This document shows, piece after piece, positions 23,400-34,904 of a stretch of 64,000 nt of DNA (the first letter of the stretch is position 1; each line of letters starts with the position of its first letter). Both the position numbers and the translations under genes were made by a program. This stretch comes from Trema orientale (Eukaryota > Streptophyta > Magnoliopsida > Rosales > Cannabaceae), in the NCBI GenBank assembly GCA_002914845.1, contig JXTC01000043.1, positions 1,248,334 to 1,312,333 of the forward strand. The letters are read 5' to 3'. The notes beneath the pieces were generated by a model. It had not been told where the DNA came from and did not search any database. It saw only the letters and a list, made by a program, of their open reading frames with translations.

Positions 23400-25520
23400 G
23401 TATTTTATACTAAACTTACGCTATATTGACTCTAAAAATATATAGAGCAATAACACAATGGATTATGTTATGGGAATTTGTTAAATAAAAGTACTATGGT
23501 ACAAAACTCTTAAAAAATTACGATATAGAAAATATTGGATTAAAAATAATGACAACATTATGTAAGTATGGTAAAAACTCATTTTCTTATTCTAACAAAT
23601 TAATCATAGTTATATTAGATAAATTCATAGAAACTGAAGGATTGCATATAGCTAAAAAATGGATGGAGAAGCTGAGTTATTATCATTGTTTGTTTTTCTG
23701 TTTAAACGATGACCTAATACTTGACCTAGTACTAAGAGAAACAAGAGAAGCACTCTTAATCAAAATGAGTTAAGAAGTATACCGTTTAAATATGAGTGTT
23801 GGTTTGGATAGTGGACTGTCTTTGTTCCTCGTTAAGACCCTTTTCTACCAGTATGAGAGGCTGAGTTTTTTTTTTTTTGAAGAGATGATATCTGTGTATT
23901 TGTGTTAATTGGAAGGGCAACCATTTGATTATGCTAGTAATCTTCGAAAGGTTAGATTGGTTGGTTTAGTTTGTTGTCAATTTAATGTTCAATTAATATA
24001 TGTCGAATAGGTCAGTTAATATAACCAACGACCTAGATTTTCAACTATTGGAAAATATAAAGTTGACTCGGAGGTGAGGGTTATGTAACAAATATTAAGC
24101 TTTTGATATGGACAGTGAAAAGTTTAGGATACTGGGCTATTTTGTGGACCTAATAAAATCGAAATATAGAGGAAGTGCCATTATAATAAGTGATGCATGG
24201 CTAACTTTTCTACTTCATGTACTATTTTTTTTTAATAAAAAACCTAGCATAAAAAACAAAATGTATTTTTATTATTCTTATTGTGAGCATATAGTTATTA
24301 AATTGGTAATAAAGGGTAAGGAAATAGAATCTTATACTTACTAAAAATTATATATTGTTTAGTTGACATTATTTAATTAATTAGAGCAAAGCAAATACAT
24401 GAACAACTTAAAATACTCTACTAAGTCAAGAAGTACATTTAGTTATTATGATGACACTAAGAAGTAGAAATTAATTAGACTTTTGGCACGGTACATTTCT
24501 TATAGATACCTTGGAAATATATAACTAATTAACTTCATCATCGTTCTCAGGCCCCATCAAGATCTGGTCTAAAGAAGGGTTAACCAAGTGGCCCGTAGCA
24601 GTGTAGGCTATTATAAACAGATCACTAACTCTGACAGCATCTACGTCTTTATGGGCTTATGCTAGCTCCACTTTTACTCCAACAAACCTTTCCTGGACCA
24701 TCTCTAGCATAAGCCTGGTGTCGTTTGAAAGTTTGATCATCTTTTCCATTGACTGTATGTACTATTTGCATTTTAGACAATCCGTGTGGCTTGCTGTACT
24801 TGCAAACTCCTTCTATTGATATGATTAAGGGTTTTTGGTCTGTCTCTCCATGAATCTTGTTTTTTTGCTTCGGGTCTTTTAAAAGAAAAGTCCTCTTATT
24901 TTGACTGAAGTGAAAATGGTATGGTATCCCTTGAAACTAGAAGATGTGTCCAATAAGAGTAAGCTTGAGATATAAAAGCAGAACCAAGTACTTGAGGTTA
25001 GGTTTCTTTACATTAATTTCTATAGCCCTAGGTAGCTATAACAGTCCTATTTTATGTGTTTCTATATTGTGTAATATCCAATATGCAATATTTCAATAGA
25101 GATATTTGTGGCCCAATTATAGTGGTCAATTGGCACATGCATAACTGGAAGCAATTAATATATAGCAAGGATAAAGGCTTTAACTATACTGTTTTAAAGA
25201 TTGACTATTTAGGAGAATAAAACTTAAGTACTTGTCAATAGAGCATTTCTACGTAGTCGAGCATCTGCACTATGCAAGCATACCATGAAGTATGAAGTGC
25301 AAAGAAAGTATAAATCTATAAGAATAGAAAAAGTTGAAGTGAAAATTGAACTATAGATAACACATATAGCCTTATGGGGATCCATTAATTGTACATAAGC
25401 AGGAGTAGTAGTTCTGTGGACCTAAATAAAGTAGAAAGCCATAATAAACTAAGGAGAAAAAATCCTAAGAGACATTGAGATATACAAAATGCCTCCACTC
25501 TATGTCCTACAACAAAGATA
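23400..25520. other. No intact gene recognised; probably part of the same MULE-rich block
   Basis: AT-rich with scattered short ORFs. Nothing matched a family that I know. Confidence 0.4.
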
Positions 25521-25527
25521 GTAGAAA

Positions 25528-25806
25528 ATGAGTTCAACTATTCGTATTCCTTCCAAGGAAGAGCTAAAGGCATACGAGGTAGAACTCCATACTATCCAGC
25601 AGGCTATAATGGATTTGGAATTCCACATAGAGCTATTCAAATTGATATTGATGGTTCACGAGTTGAGGCATCACTTGAGAAAGGTGAACTAGGAATAGCT
25701 TTGGAGCATAGAAAAAAGGCAAGAAAACCGTGAACAAATGATCCGCAGTTACCAACGACAGAAGAAGTACGAGGAGGAAAAACTACAGAAGCTTAAGGAG
25801 ATTTGA
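25528..25806 (+). pseudogene. Frameshifted coiled-coil ORF
   Basis: ATG at 25,528 opens MSSTIRIPSKEELKAYEVEL, then HTIQQAIMDLEFHIELFKL, stopping near 25,693. In another frame the coiled coil continues (RQENREQMIRSYQRQKKYEE, then EKLQKLKEI, stop at 25,804). The heptad-like E/K/L/Q pattern on both sides argues for one former coiled-coil protein split by indels. No known family is recognised. It lies between the FAR1 and Ulp1 relics and may be a passenger of the same transposon. Confidence 0.4.
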
Positions 25807-26980
25807 TTCAAGAAATTCGGTGCCCTATCAGGTTGGAAAAGGTAGGAGGAGTAGGTCATGTAACCTTTTTCCAGAAGTTAAATTTCTAGAATTTGGTATT
25901 GTTTTTACCTTATTTTCTTTCTTTTTTTTTTGGAATTTTTAATGAATTTAAGTATGAATATTTGTTTTATGTCTGTTTGGGGCCTAATATATTTGGGGAT
26001 TAAGATGCGCTAAGTATGATAGCTTGTCCTCCATTAAGTACTGTGGTTCCATTATTATCTATGAAACTATGTATCCATATTTGTCTAATATATTTGTGCC
26101 ATATATATTTGATTTATTTGGTGGACAAGAAGAACTATATTTAAATATGTACTGTATTATACAGTAAGATCTCATGGAGATGAGTTGTGTGGCAAAATTT
26201 CATATGCATTATACCTATATTTTGTTTCTTAAAAGTCTTAGTTTTTAAGGCATGGATATAAAAATTAAAAAAATAAGTAATGGATTTTTTCACACTATTC
26301 AAAACATGGGACTACAAACTAGGTACTCATGTCACTCTCAACGATGTAATTCATGGCCAGTTGGACTCTTCTGAACAAATTAGGGGAGGATTCCTCTTTA
26401 GATATGAAATTTAGGGTGTACAATCTGTCAATTTATAGAACTCTGGTATTTTCGTAACTCAAAATAGCAACTAATGTGACCCATAATCAATTGACTACTC
26501 ATGAGTTATGACTAGGATAGCTTTTGTTAGTTATTAAAACTAGTTAATCTCAGTAGGCATTATTATCATCCATCATGGTTGGCTGGGCTTTTTTTTTTTT
26601 TTGGACAAAATTGTTAGGCAAACCAATGTAGACCTTGCTATTCAATTTTCAATAGAACAAGCCAATATTGATATATTATAATAATAGTTTGGTTAAGAAC
26701 ATATGTCCACACCATAGATGGGACAACTTAATCATCCAAATGGAGCCTTGTTGTTCTATCTTGGACTCGTGGACAGTACAAAATGGTCTCTGAAAAGCAT
26801 GACTAGTAGGTCATCATGTACCTACACACTATTGCTAAGGCATAAGTAAAATATTGATAAGATATTACCAGTTGGGGTATTTTGCTCAAGACTAAAGATA
26901 AGGTCTAGATTTGAAGCACCATTGTAGAGCATTTCTGTACCTCCTTTTCCTTCTTCAAATTTGCTCAAATGCAAAATGAA

Positions 26981-27394
26981 ATGGCAAGTTGTAGTCATGG
27001 TTCTAGCAGTGGATCCTCAGAGGTCATTCGGCCTCACTGCAAATGCGGAAAATGGGCTACATGTCGGGTTTGTTAGACCAAGAAGAATACTGGCCAACGC
27101 TTCTTTGGTTGTCCCAATTTTGTGAGTATATCTTTCAACATGTTATGTATTTTAGTTAACTTAGTACAAAATATATTCTGAAATAAATGAAATATTTTGA
27201 TTTGATATGTTCAGCTATCTAGTATACTACTAATATAATCGACTAACAATGGACACTTGTAGAGGAGTGTTAGAGATAAAGGTTGTGGATTTTTCCTCTA
27301 GAAAAACCCAAAGATATGTGAGAGGTCTATAATCGTAAAACCTAGTCTGTTGAGGAGAATCGAACTGCAAGAGATGGAGATCCGAAAGCTATGA
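26981..27394 (+). pseudogene. GRF-type zinc-finger protein relic
   Basis: ATG at 26,981. The frame reads VIRPHCKCGKWATC, then TKKNTGQRFFGCPNF up to a donor GTGAGT at 27,122. After an intron it continues RDKGCGFFL, then ICERSIIVKPSLLRRIELQE and EIRKL, stop at 27,392. This is the zf-GRF pattern (CxCG..., G-R/Q-R-F-F-x-C-P, C-G-F-F), followed by the short coiled-coil tail usual for small plant GRF proteins. Two conserved Trp codons of the family appear to have become TAG, and a frame shift precedes the tail, so it is a pseudogene. Small GRF genes like this are frequent inside plant transposon-rich DNA. Confidence 0.65.
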
Positions 27395-28385
27395 TATATT
27401 TATTCAGATATATATAGGTGAATTTGTCCATCCATAAAATTAGTATTAATATTGTCTTAATTATGTTATTCGTAATGGTATGTTAAGAGATTTTTGTAAA
27501 ATTGAAACTAATTCTGTGGCCGGTGAGACAGGTTGAAATGGACTCTATGCACCATGGATTATGTAAGCCAAGTTATACATAAAGACCCATGTGCCCATTT
27601 TCTTTCTTTATATTAGACCAGGTGCATGGTTACCAAAATTCATGGAACCCATATAATTCAGCTTACTTATTTTCATACATGGTGCTTAATTTCATTGATG
27701 AATAGAAACGTACAGAGATCTACACAACATGTAGAAACATAATAGATATAGATATTTGTATAATTTGTTGGCTAAATTTGCACAAAATTAGCCCCAGTAT
27801 CTTCATATAACAAAAGTCATTGGCGCATAGCCATTTTCATTTCAAGAGTACATATAACCATAACTTTAGTCAGCCTTGTACTAATAACAAAAAATTGGCC
27901 AATGAGTTACGTAGAGTTTTGGCATAGTCATTAGTAGTGCTTATCACTTCCCAGCCAACTGTCTCATAAAGTCTTAATTTGTACATAAAAAGTAAAATAT
28001 ATATAGTTAGAACATACGTAACATAACTACCAAGGCGAAATTAATATGAATTGACAAATTCCTTGTGTGACTGGAAATTATATCTTCGATGTAACATTTG
28101 ATCGGCAAGGCGTGTGCGGAATCATGTTCTTCTTCCTCCCCTTTTTTGTGGCAAACCTCTGATCTTCAGGTGATTTTGAAAGGCTTCGGACAAGGGATGA
28201 TGAAGAATGGGACTACTTACAATCCACATCAGGTTTAACAGTCTCAAGATTCCTGCAGGCTAAAATGAAATTCTCCACATCTGTTGATATTGAATCCTTA
28301 AGACTGTTGAATGGGTGATGAGTAATCTGTAAAGATATACGGAGCCTTTCGTCCACCGCGAAAAACTGCACATTACACATAGCAG
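27395..28385. other. No gene recognised
   Basis: AT-rich. A stretch near 28,080-28,330 is slightly less AT-rich and may be the 3' end of the Ulp1 relic. Confidence 0.4.
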
Positions 28386-31300
28386 CTAAAGTAATACTAA
28401 TAACATTACGACAGCATAATCATTTAAAAGCAGTGCTATATAAATTACCTCCTCAGGACAATTTTCTTTGCCCTTACTCAAGGCCTCCATGTACATCATA
28501 ATGAATACTCTGCAATCACTGCCATTATCTTGTTTTGGTATAATGAATACGTGGCGAATTAAACAGTTGACAAACTGATAGTCATCTCCAAATGCCATCT
28601 TCCTATCTAGTAACAATAGGGTATCTAACCTCTCCAACTGCAAGGACAAGATTTGAATAATTCTAATTGTAGTCCTAATAGCATATGAAATATTTCACTG
28701 ACCAAGTATATGTATATTCAAATAGCGTTTACTAACCATTTCATATACCAGTTCTGCATGTGCGGGTTTGTCCCTTGCTGTTGACATTGAGTCCCAAATC
28801 TGAATCACATGTTCTTTTATCCAGATATCGGCCATAAACCAATGATTGCCAGCATGGAGTGGAACTAAGATCTAGTTTAACAAAGATATATTATATCATA
28901 AACAAGTTAATTAATGGAACCACCATATTATATGCTTTGCAAAGGTCATTAGTTGGGCCACAAAATTATCCACCAACCACAATACACTATATTGCTTACA
29001 TGTTCACATACAGATAGATCACCCAAGTACTTCTCCTTCCACTCTTGTTCTCTTGCATATCGGTTAATCGTCATCATTAACCGAAGGTATTTTTGCTACA
29101 AAATCATTTATAAAAGATCATGTTATCACCTTAATTCAAATTCAATAATATCTTACTCAAATATCCAAATATAATATTTGACTTACTGAAACCTGAGTAG
29201 GCAAGAACCACACACTAGGGGGCTTTGGGTGTGCACGAGTAGGTTTCGCATGAGTTAGTAGCTGTGCAAAGCAACATATAACCTAAATAGATATCTAGGT
29301 CAGTCACATATTCTGTACATCAATTTTCTCAACTGTATTTCATTTTTACAAAGTTATATTCCACTTAAATGGAACCTACTAAACCGTCAATATTTACCCC
29401 CGGCTTCATGCACTTCATTAACTCATGGGTAAGCTCAATTTTTCCATAACTAGCAACCACATAGCTATATGAAGTCAACTAAGTTAATATATCTTTGATT
29501 ATTGCTTTTTTAATCCAAACAAAACAAAAACATACGTAATCTATACACATATTGCCATACCTTAAGTTTTGGTGTTCACTAAATATAAACTCAGCCATCT
29601 CAAAATCAATCTCCTTCACAGGATACCAGAGATTAAATAAACCAACAGTATGACCACGTGAGCTTATAAACTTCTTGAGTGATTTCTCATACACCACAAT
29701 GGAGTCAACACTAATCTTCTTCTCAGTCACATTCTTGCTTTTGGCCGATGCTTCGTCATTCTTGGTTTTATCAGATGCTTCCTCATCCTTGCTTTTATTA
29801 ATCGAAGCGTCATCCACTACATGCACAATGTCACCACCAAAATTGACAGATCGAGAAACATCAAAATTCTGATTGGATGGTTGAGCTTCTTCTTTCATGT
29901 TCCTCTCTGCGTTCATCTTAATTCTTGAAGTGGTCATTACTCATTAAAGCTGCCTTCCAAAAATCTTGTATAATTGCACCCTTAACACCTCAATTTCTTT
30001 GCAAACAACTTCAGTAACATTGGAAGAAAAAGATCAACTGTCTCTTTCATTACACGCCAGACTTCGTCAACTACTTCAGCCTTCATCCTACTAATTTTAG
30101 CTTTACATTTCGACGAACAGCTTTGGATGCCATCTGAATTCAGTATGCTGCCTAAGGGTGAAGTCTGGGAAACAGTGGCTTGTGATGGTCCATTTAGGTT
30201 GCGAACACTTGGCAGGATTGCATAGGCCTTGCGAAGCTGGATTTAATATACTAGTTAGATTTTATATTACATATTTTATTTCAAAAATAGAGCATAATAG
30301 TTTGTGATTAATGCATATCATCATAACAATCAATCCTTAACTTGACATTTTCATATCCACCTACCCTACAGATGTATTGCACTACACGCCGTACACTAGT
30401 AGCAGACCAAAACGCAATTATAAGAACTGATCTATCCACATATCCCGAGTGCCAATCCACATTATGGAAATATATGAGCTGCCAACATAAGTTAAGTTTT
30501 CATTCAAATTTTGCAATACTAATTTCCTAACCTCTAGTTGTATACATGATAAACTTAAAATTACAACGAAACATAAATTGGCTTCGAAATCACAAACTAT
30601 TAACTGTAGAAAAAGAGTGCATCCAGGCATGTACTTTAATGACCTCCCTTGGAAAGCTGCTATAAAGTTCATCAGATATTCGACTGTGTACGAGGCCCAA
30701 TTTTTCTTCCGAATGCTTTTAACATCATATAGTACGGAAACATAATCAGTGTTGACATGAACCCCTAATGTTGGACAAAGAATAGTCCCAATGACAAGCA
30801 GTATAAAACGAATTACAAACAACTCGTCTGCCTCTTTTGATTTCTATAAATCAAGCACAAGGTCACTCAATAGGATGCGTCCATCAGCTCTGATTATTTC
30901 ATCCCTGAACGAGTTATTCTCCATATCATCATACACAACTATCTCTTTGCCACCATCTAACAATCCTATTACAGCCTTAAATGATTCTCTGGTAAGCGAG
31001 TATGCGTACCCCTGAATTGTCAGTGTCTTGGCCTTAGTATCGACTCTATCTATTAAGTAAAATATAAGTGAACTCTTCACAAATGGGGCCTTCATTCGAA
31101 GAAATAAACCAAATCCGCAACTTGTTACTGTAGTCTTTTGTTCATCGGTCAGCGATGATATGACGGAGCATACTTCCTCCACTGAGCAACGACACTGAAC
31201 CTTTCTTGTTCCTTTTATTGTAGGCAATGCTTTCCTAATCACTTTTCCAAACTTCGTTGCAGCTTTACCTTTATCACAAGTAGGGATACCTTCACCTGAA

Positions 31301-31850
31301 GGAAGAACACCATATTTGGCCTTCTCACTTGCATTCATCTGCCTGAAAATAACACCTATCTCTTTTTGAACCTAGCAAATAAGTAGATACCAATTAGTAT
31401 ATACACAAAGTAAATAACATCCAAAAAAGAAAAAATTATCTACCTCCTCTGCAATCTTCCCAGGATTCTTCTTCTTAAACTCGGAGTATTTCTGCCTACT
31501 GCATTTACAACATCAATTATACTTTTTTTTAGTTTTTGAGCACAAATTCAAAGCCAATCGAGCAGCAATTCATATAATTTATAACCATTCACTCACTGAA
31601 AATCAACCCACTGCTTGATTTTCTTCGGAGGTAGTGCTCCTTTGCTATAAGAATTTTACAGTTAATAGATTTATTATTGACAATAATACTTAGACTACAT
31701 ACCTAATTGCCTCCTTGAAATACCCAATGCAGGTTCCGCGTTTCAACATCAAGACAATCGCTTCCTTCGTCAATATCTTCTATCTCACTTGTTTGTTAAT
31801 CTTAACCCTTCTCCATGGGAACCCCTCTGCAGTTTTCCTTTCTCCTTTTC
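28386..31850 (-). pseudogene. Transposon-borne Ulp1 (SUMO-protease-like) gene, decayed
   Basis: Exon-like pieces on the minus strand in order. Near 31,850-31,440: an acidic segment (IEDIDEGSDCLDVETRN) and an HMG-box-like piece (RQKYSEFKKKNPGKIAEEV, then NASEKAKYG). 31,338-30,844: a domain with EEVCSVISSLTDEQK, GFGLFLRMKAPFVKSSL and ESFKAVIGLLDGG. 30,822-30,550: ILCPTLGVHVNTDYVSVL, NWASYTVEYL, GCTLFLQ. 29,937-29,479: a charged linker. Then the C48 protease: VPLHAGNHWFMADIW (catalytic His, about 28,860), IQIWDSM (Asp) and IPKQDNGSDCRVFIMMYME (Gln and Cys, about 28,530). This is the passenger-gene type of Ulp1-carrying MULEs (KAONASHI/CUMULE-like). The normal Gly after the catalytic Cys is Arg, and frames are interrupted, so activity is doubtful. 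Exon borders were not all resolved. Confidence 0.75.
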
Positions 31851-32751
31851 GAAGGAACTAATCTTTTAAACCCCAAAACTCACAATGTTAAAAGCCAATT
31901 TTAGCCGGTGACCAACCTTGACTACCCCTACTCTGCCTACGCTACCACTCGCCAGTCCTACTCCAACCTATAGTTTAATGTAGACCATTAGATCAACCTC
32001 TTAATACAAATCAACAGTCGAGATTATAAACGGGACCAGTTCCCTTTTTTATCTGAGTGGGATATCATCCGCCCCCTACTAGAGTGTATATATATATAAA
32101 TTGTATTAAAATCAGCTCAATGAGCTGGACACTTGTCTCTATACAATAGCAAGACAAAAAGGAATCCAATAATTTCTTGCTTACTTTGTAAATATATATG
32201 TTTTTCCTTTAAAAAAAAATAAAAATTCAGAAGAATACTTGATGATGACAAAATATTAATCTTTTTTTTTTTTTGAAAGTGACCAAATATTAATCTTTTG
32301 AGGGAGAAAATTCAAAAAAAAGAAAACCGCATAGACGATGAGAGAGAATGAGCCTGTACTAACAGTATGAGTCAGACAAAGGCAATATTAAAATGATTTG
32401 TGTATGTACCACTCTGGCCCTAAATTTTAGGGTCTAATGAAATGAAATAAATTAAAGCACATGTATGGAGGATATGAGAGAGAGAAGGAGACGTTCGTAA
32501 TTCCACAAAAATAGGAACCGTTTATGTATTTATCTGATCCTAAATTTTAGGGGCCAATGAAATGATGAAGGTCCACGTGAAATTATGGACAAGAACGCCA
32601 CCTCCTGTCCTGGTCTTCTCTCGTAAGCCCTAGTACCCTCCCTTTAGCATATCTTACTATGTATGCATATATAATTAAATAATGACTACTCAAACGGTCA
32701 TTTCTTTTCGCAAGCCTTTTTCTCCTTCTTCCTCCTCCTCAGTACCTCACC
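31851..32751. other. Intergenic; presumed upstream flank of the gene at 32,752
   Basis: A direct repeat with core CCTAAATTTTAGG occurs at about 32,419 and 32,529, each followed by an AATGAAATGA stretch. A TATA-like ATGCATATATAATTAAATAA lies near 32,660, and a CT-rich leader precedes the ATG at 32,752. Confidence 0.5.
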
Positions 32752-34260
32752 ATGGCCAACTGCAAAAAAAGAAACCAACAGAAGAACCACCCCATTAACA
32801 ACAACAACCCCATTGCTGCCACAAGCAGCAGCAGCACCACCAGCAGCAGCAGCAGCAGCAGCACCAACAACAACAGCCCTACCACCACCACCACCAACAA
32901 CAACAACAACCCCACCACCACCACCACCACCAATAGCAACCCAACCACCACCACTACCAACACAATAGCCCCACCACCACCGCTGCCATTGCTAAGAACA
33001 ATAGCCCCCCCACCATCACCACCACCACCACCAATAACCCCACCACCACTACCACCACTAACAGCAACCCGACCACCACCACCACCACCACCACCACCAC
33101 TATTGCCATCATTCTCACCAAAATCAACGGTTTTCTCACCACTTTCAAACCCATTAGCATCAAGCTTCTCATTCTATTTTTATCCAATCCAGCATATATG
33201 TTACCATTCAGCTGAGAGGCAAGCCAACCGTTATGATATTGCTCGGACATACCTCAATTTTGCTCAAGGATGAGGACTACACATGGTTGTGTACCATCGT
33301 CTTGGGGCCAAACTTTCGGAAGTACAGTTTAGAATTTCAACTGAGATATGAATACGCAACAAGGGTACGTCATTTCATCCTTCAACTCATGCACCCACTA
33401 CTTATACATGGATTCCATATTTATTTTCTTTTAATATTTTCTTATTTTAAATCATTTTACTGATCTAAACTAGTATTAGAGTTAGAGTTACATTAAAATA
33501 ACCTTACCCATTTACCCATAGTTAACCTGTTAGGCTTTTACCCAACTCATGCGATGCGACACATTCTACTACTTTGTTAAGTCCCTTAAATGTGCCTCCA
33601 CCAGTAATAATAAGCATATATATATACCCGAGTTTTTGTGTCGAAGTACGTATATATATATGTTAAATACATGGCCGTATTTACATTTTATTTTTCTTTT
33701 TTCCCTGATCAGACTAGAGTTCTAGCACATGTTACCATTGAGGATGTGGTTGATTGGGTTGAACCAATCCAATCACCTACTTCTAACATGTATTGCACCA
33801 AATTTCATGATATCATATTTGTCCCATACTACGGGTTATCCTCTTTTTGTTGGTGATTATCTTCTATTTTCTTAGATTGGATACTTCAATCCAAACGTAC
33901 TGGGCCTCTAGAGTTATTACAGCCCCTACCACAATCGCCGCCACCCATACCGAGCCTGTCCTCACTCCTACTGCCAAACCTTCTACCTCAGCCCCTGCCA
34001 CAGTCATCGCCACACTTACTGAGCCTATCCTTACTCGTACTGCCGAACCTTTTACCTCAGCCCCTGCCACAGTCGCCACCACCCGTATCAAGCTCGTCCC
34101 CACTACAACTGCCAAACCTTCTACCTCAGCTATCCTTGCCAACCATGCTGACACTGTCACGGCTCTCACCGCCGACCCTCTAGCTCCTGCCATTGGCATT
34201 GCCCATGCCGACAATGTCGCTGCTCCCACTGCCGCCGACTCTAGCTCTCTCTGCCACTAA
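32752..34260 (+). CDS. Possible lineage-specific multi-exon gene, Asn/Ser/Thr/Pro-rich (unknown function)
   Basis: No family recognised. CACCATGGCC gives a strong start context, starting MANCKKRNQQKNHP. Then come runs of S, T, N and P encoded by AGC/ACC/AAC/CCA triplet repeats (to about 33,120). A second coding segment in frame 2 (about 33,158-33,364; TIQLRGKPTVMILLGHTSIL, KDEDYTWLCTIVLGPNFRKY) ends at a GTACGT donor in phase 0. It joins 33,713-33,832 (TRVLAHVTIEDVVDWVEPIQ) in phase 0, then 33,877-34,260 in phase 2 (SIQTYWASRVITAP and a 23-residue T/A/P-rich repeat; stop 34,258-34,260). Consistent phases and ordinary splice sites favour a real gene. However, the first segment is in a different frame from the second, and the only possible intron there is too short, so there is a frameshift, a misassembled repeat or a wrong start. 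Confidence 0.4.
32820..33110. repeat. Trinucleotide-repeat tract (AGC/ACC/AAC/CCA)
   Basis: Nearly continuous C-rich triplets without a single GT dinucleotide. On the minus strand it reads as GGT/GTT/GCT repeats. It encodes homopolymeric amino-acid runs in the plus frame, and strand-slippage length variation is expected. Confidence 0.9.
33919..34150 (+). repeat. 69-base tandem repeat in coding frame
   Basis: About 3.3 units, each 23 residues, of the type TAKPSTSAPATVIATLTEP with later units diverged (TAEPFTSAPATVATTRIKL). The period is a multiple of three, so length change keeps the frame. Confidence 0.8.
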
Positions 34261-34904
34261 TGCTGCCGCTTCGTCTTACATTAAAATTAACAAGTTGTTC
34301 TTAATTTAGGATTCTTTTCTTTAATGGAGTAAATTTTAATACTTGGTTTGACATTTTATTTTATTAATTTTTACGAATTTTTAATTTCTTTATTTATTTT
34401 TATTTGTTTTAAGTATTTGGCAGTATAAATATGGTAACACAATTTGGTTTACATATTTAACAAATGATATAAATATGGTAGCACAATGCAGTTTATGTAT
34501 ATAACAAGGGGTAAATTGGTTAATTAATTCGAGCACATATATTATACATTTATAGAAAATCTAAATGTGGATTATAATTTTGCAAACATGAAATTATCAG
34601 CCTAAAAATGCAGAAAAACTTTAATCGAGGCTATTATTTTGCAATTTACTCATATTTGAGTTTATTTAATCTTAATTGATTTTGGTTCCTGAACCGTGCC
34701 TTTTATCATTTTCAGTCTCTATGTCAAATTGCATAATGTGATTTTCATTAAGTTCACGGTCATCAAAAATCTAGGTTAGAACTTATGAGTAAAAAAATTA
34801 TTGCTTAATTAATTATCTTTTTTTAATTAATTACCCGTAGCTTCTTTGTAATCATATTTTATATTCCCCTAAAAAAAGTTATATTTTATGTTTTATTCAA
34901 TGCG
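34261..34904. other. Intergenic, no gene recognised
   Basis: AT-rich sequence downstream of the low-complexity gene. It contains a short direct repeat (AAATATGGTA.CACAAT at about 34,430 and 34,470). Confidence 0.5.

Noticed and set aside
32739-33250. Minus-strand Val/Leu-rich frames opposite the triplet repeats
   Set aside because: Shadow of the triplet tract; composition is fixed by the repeat.
33864-34229. Minus-strand 121-codon frame
   Set aside because: Antisense of the 69-base repeat; the plus strand has the splice-consistent frame.
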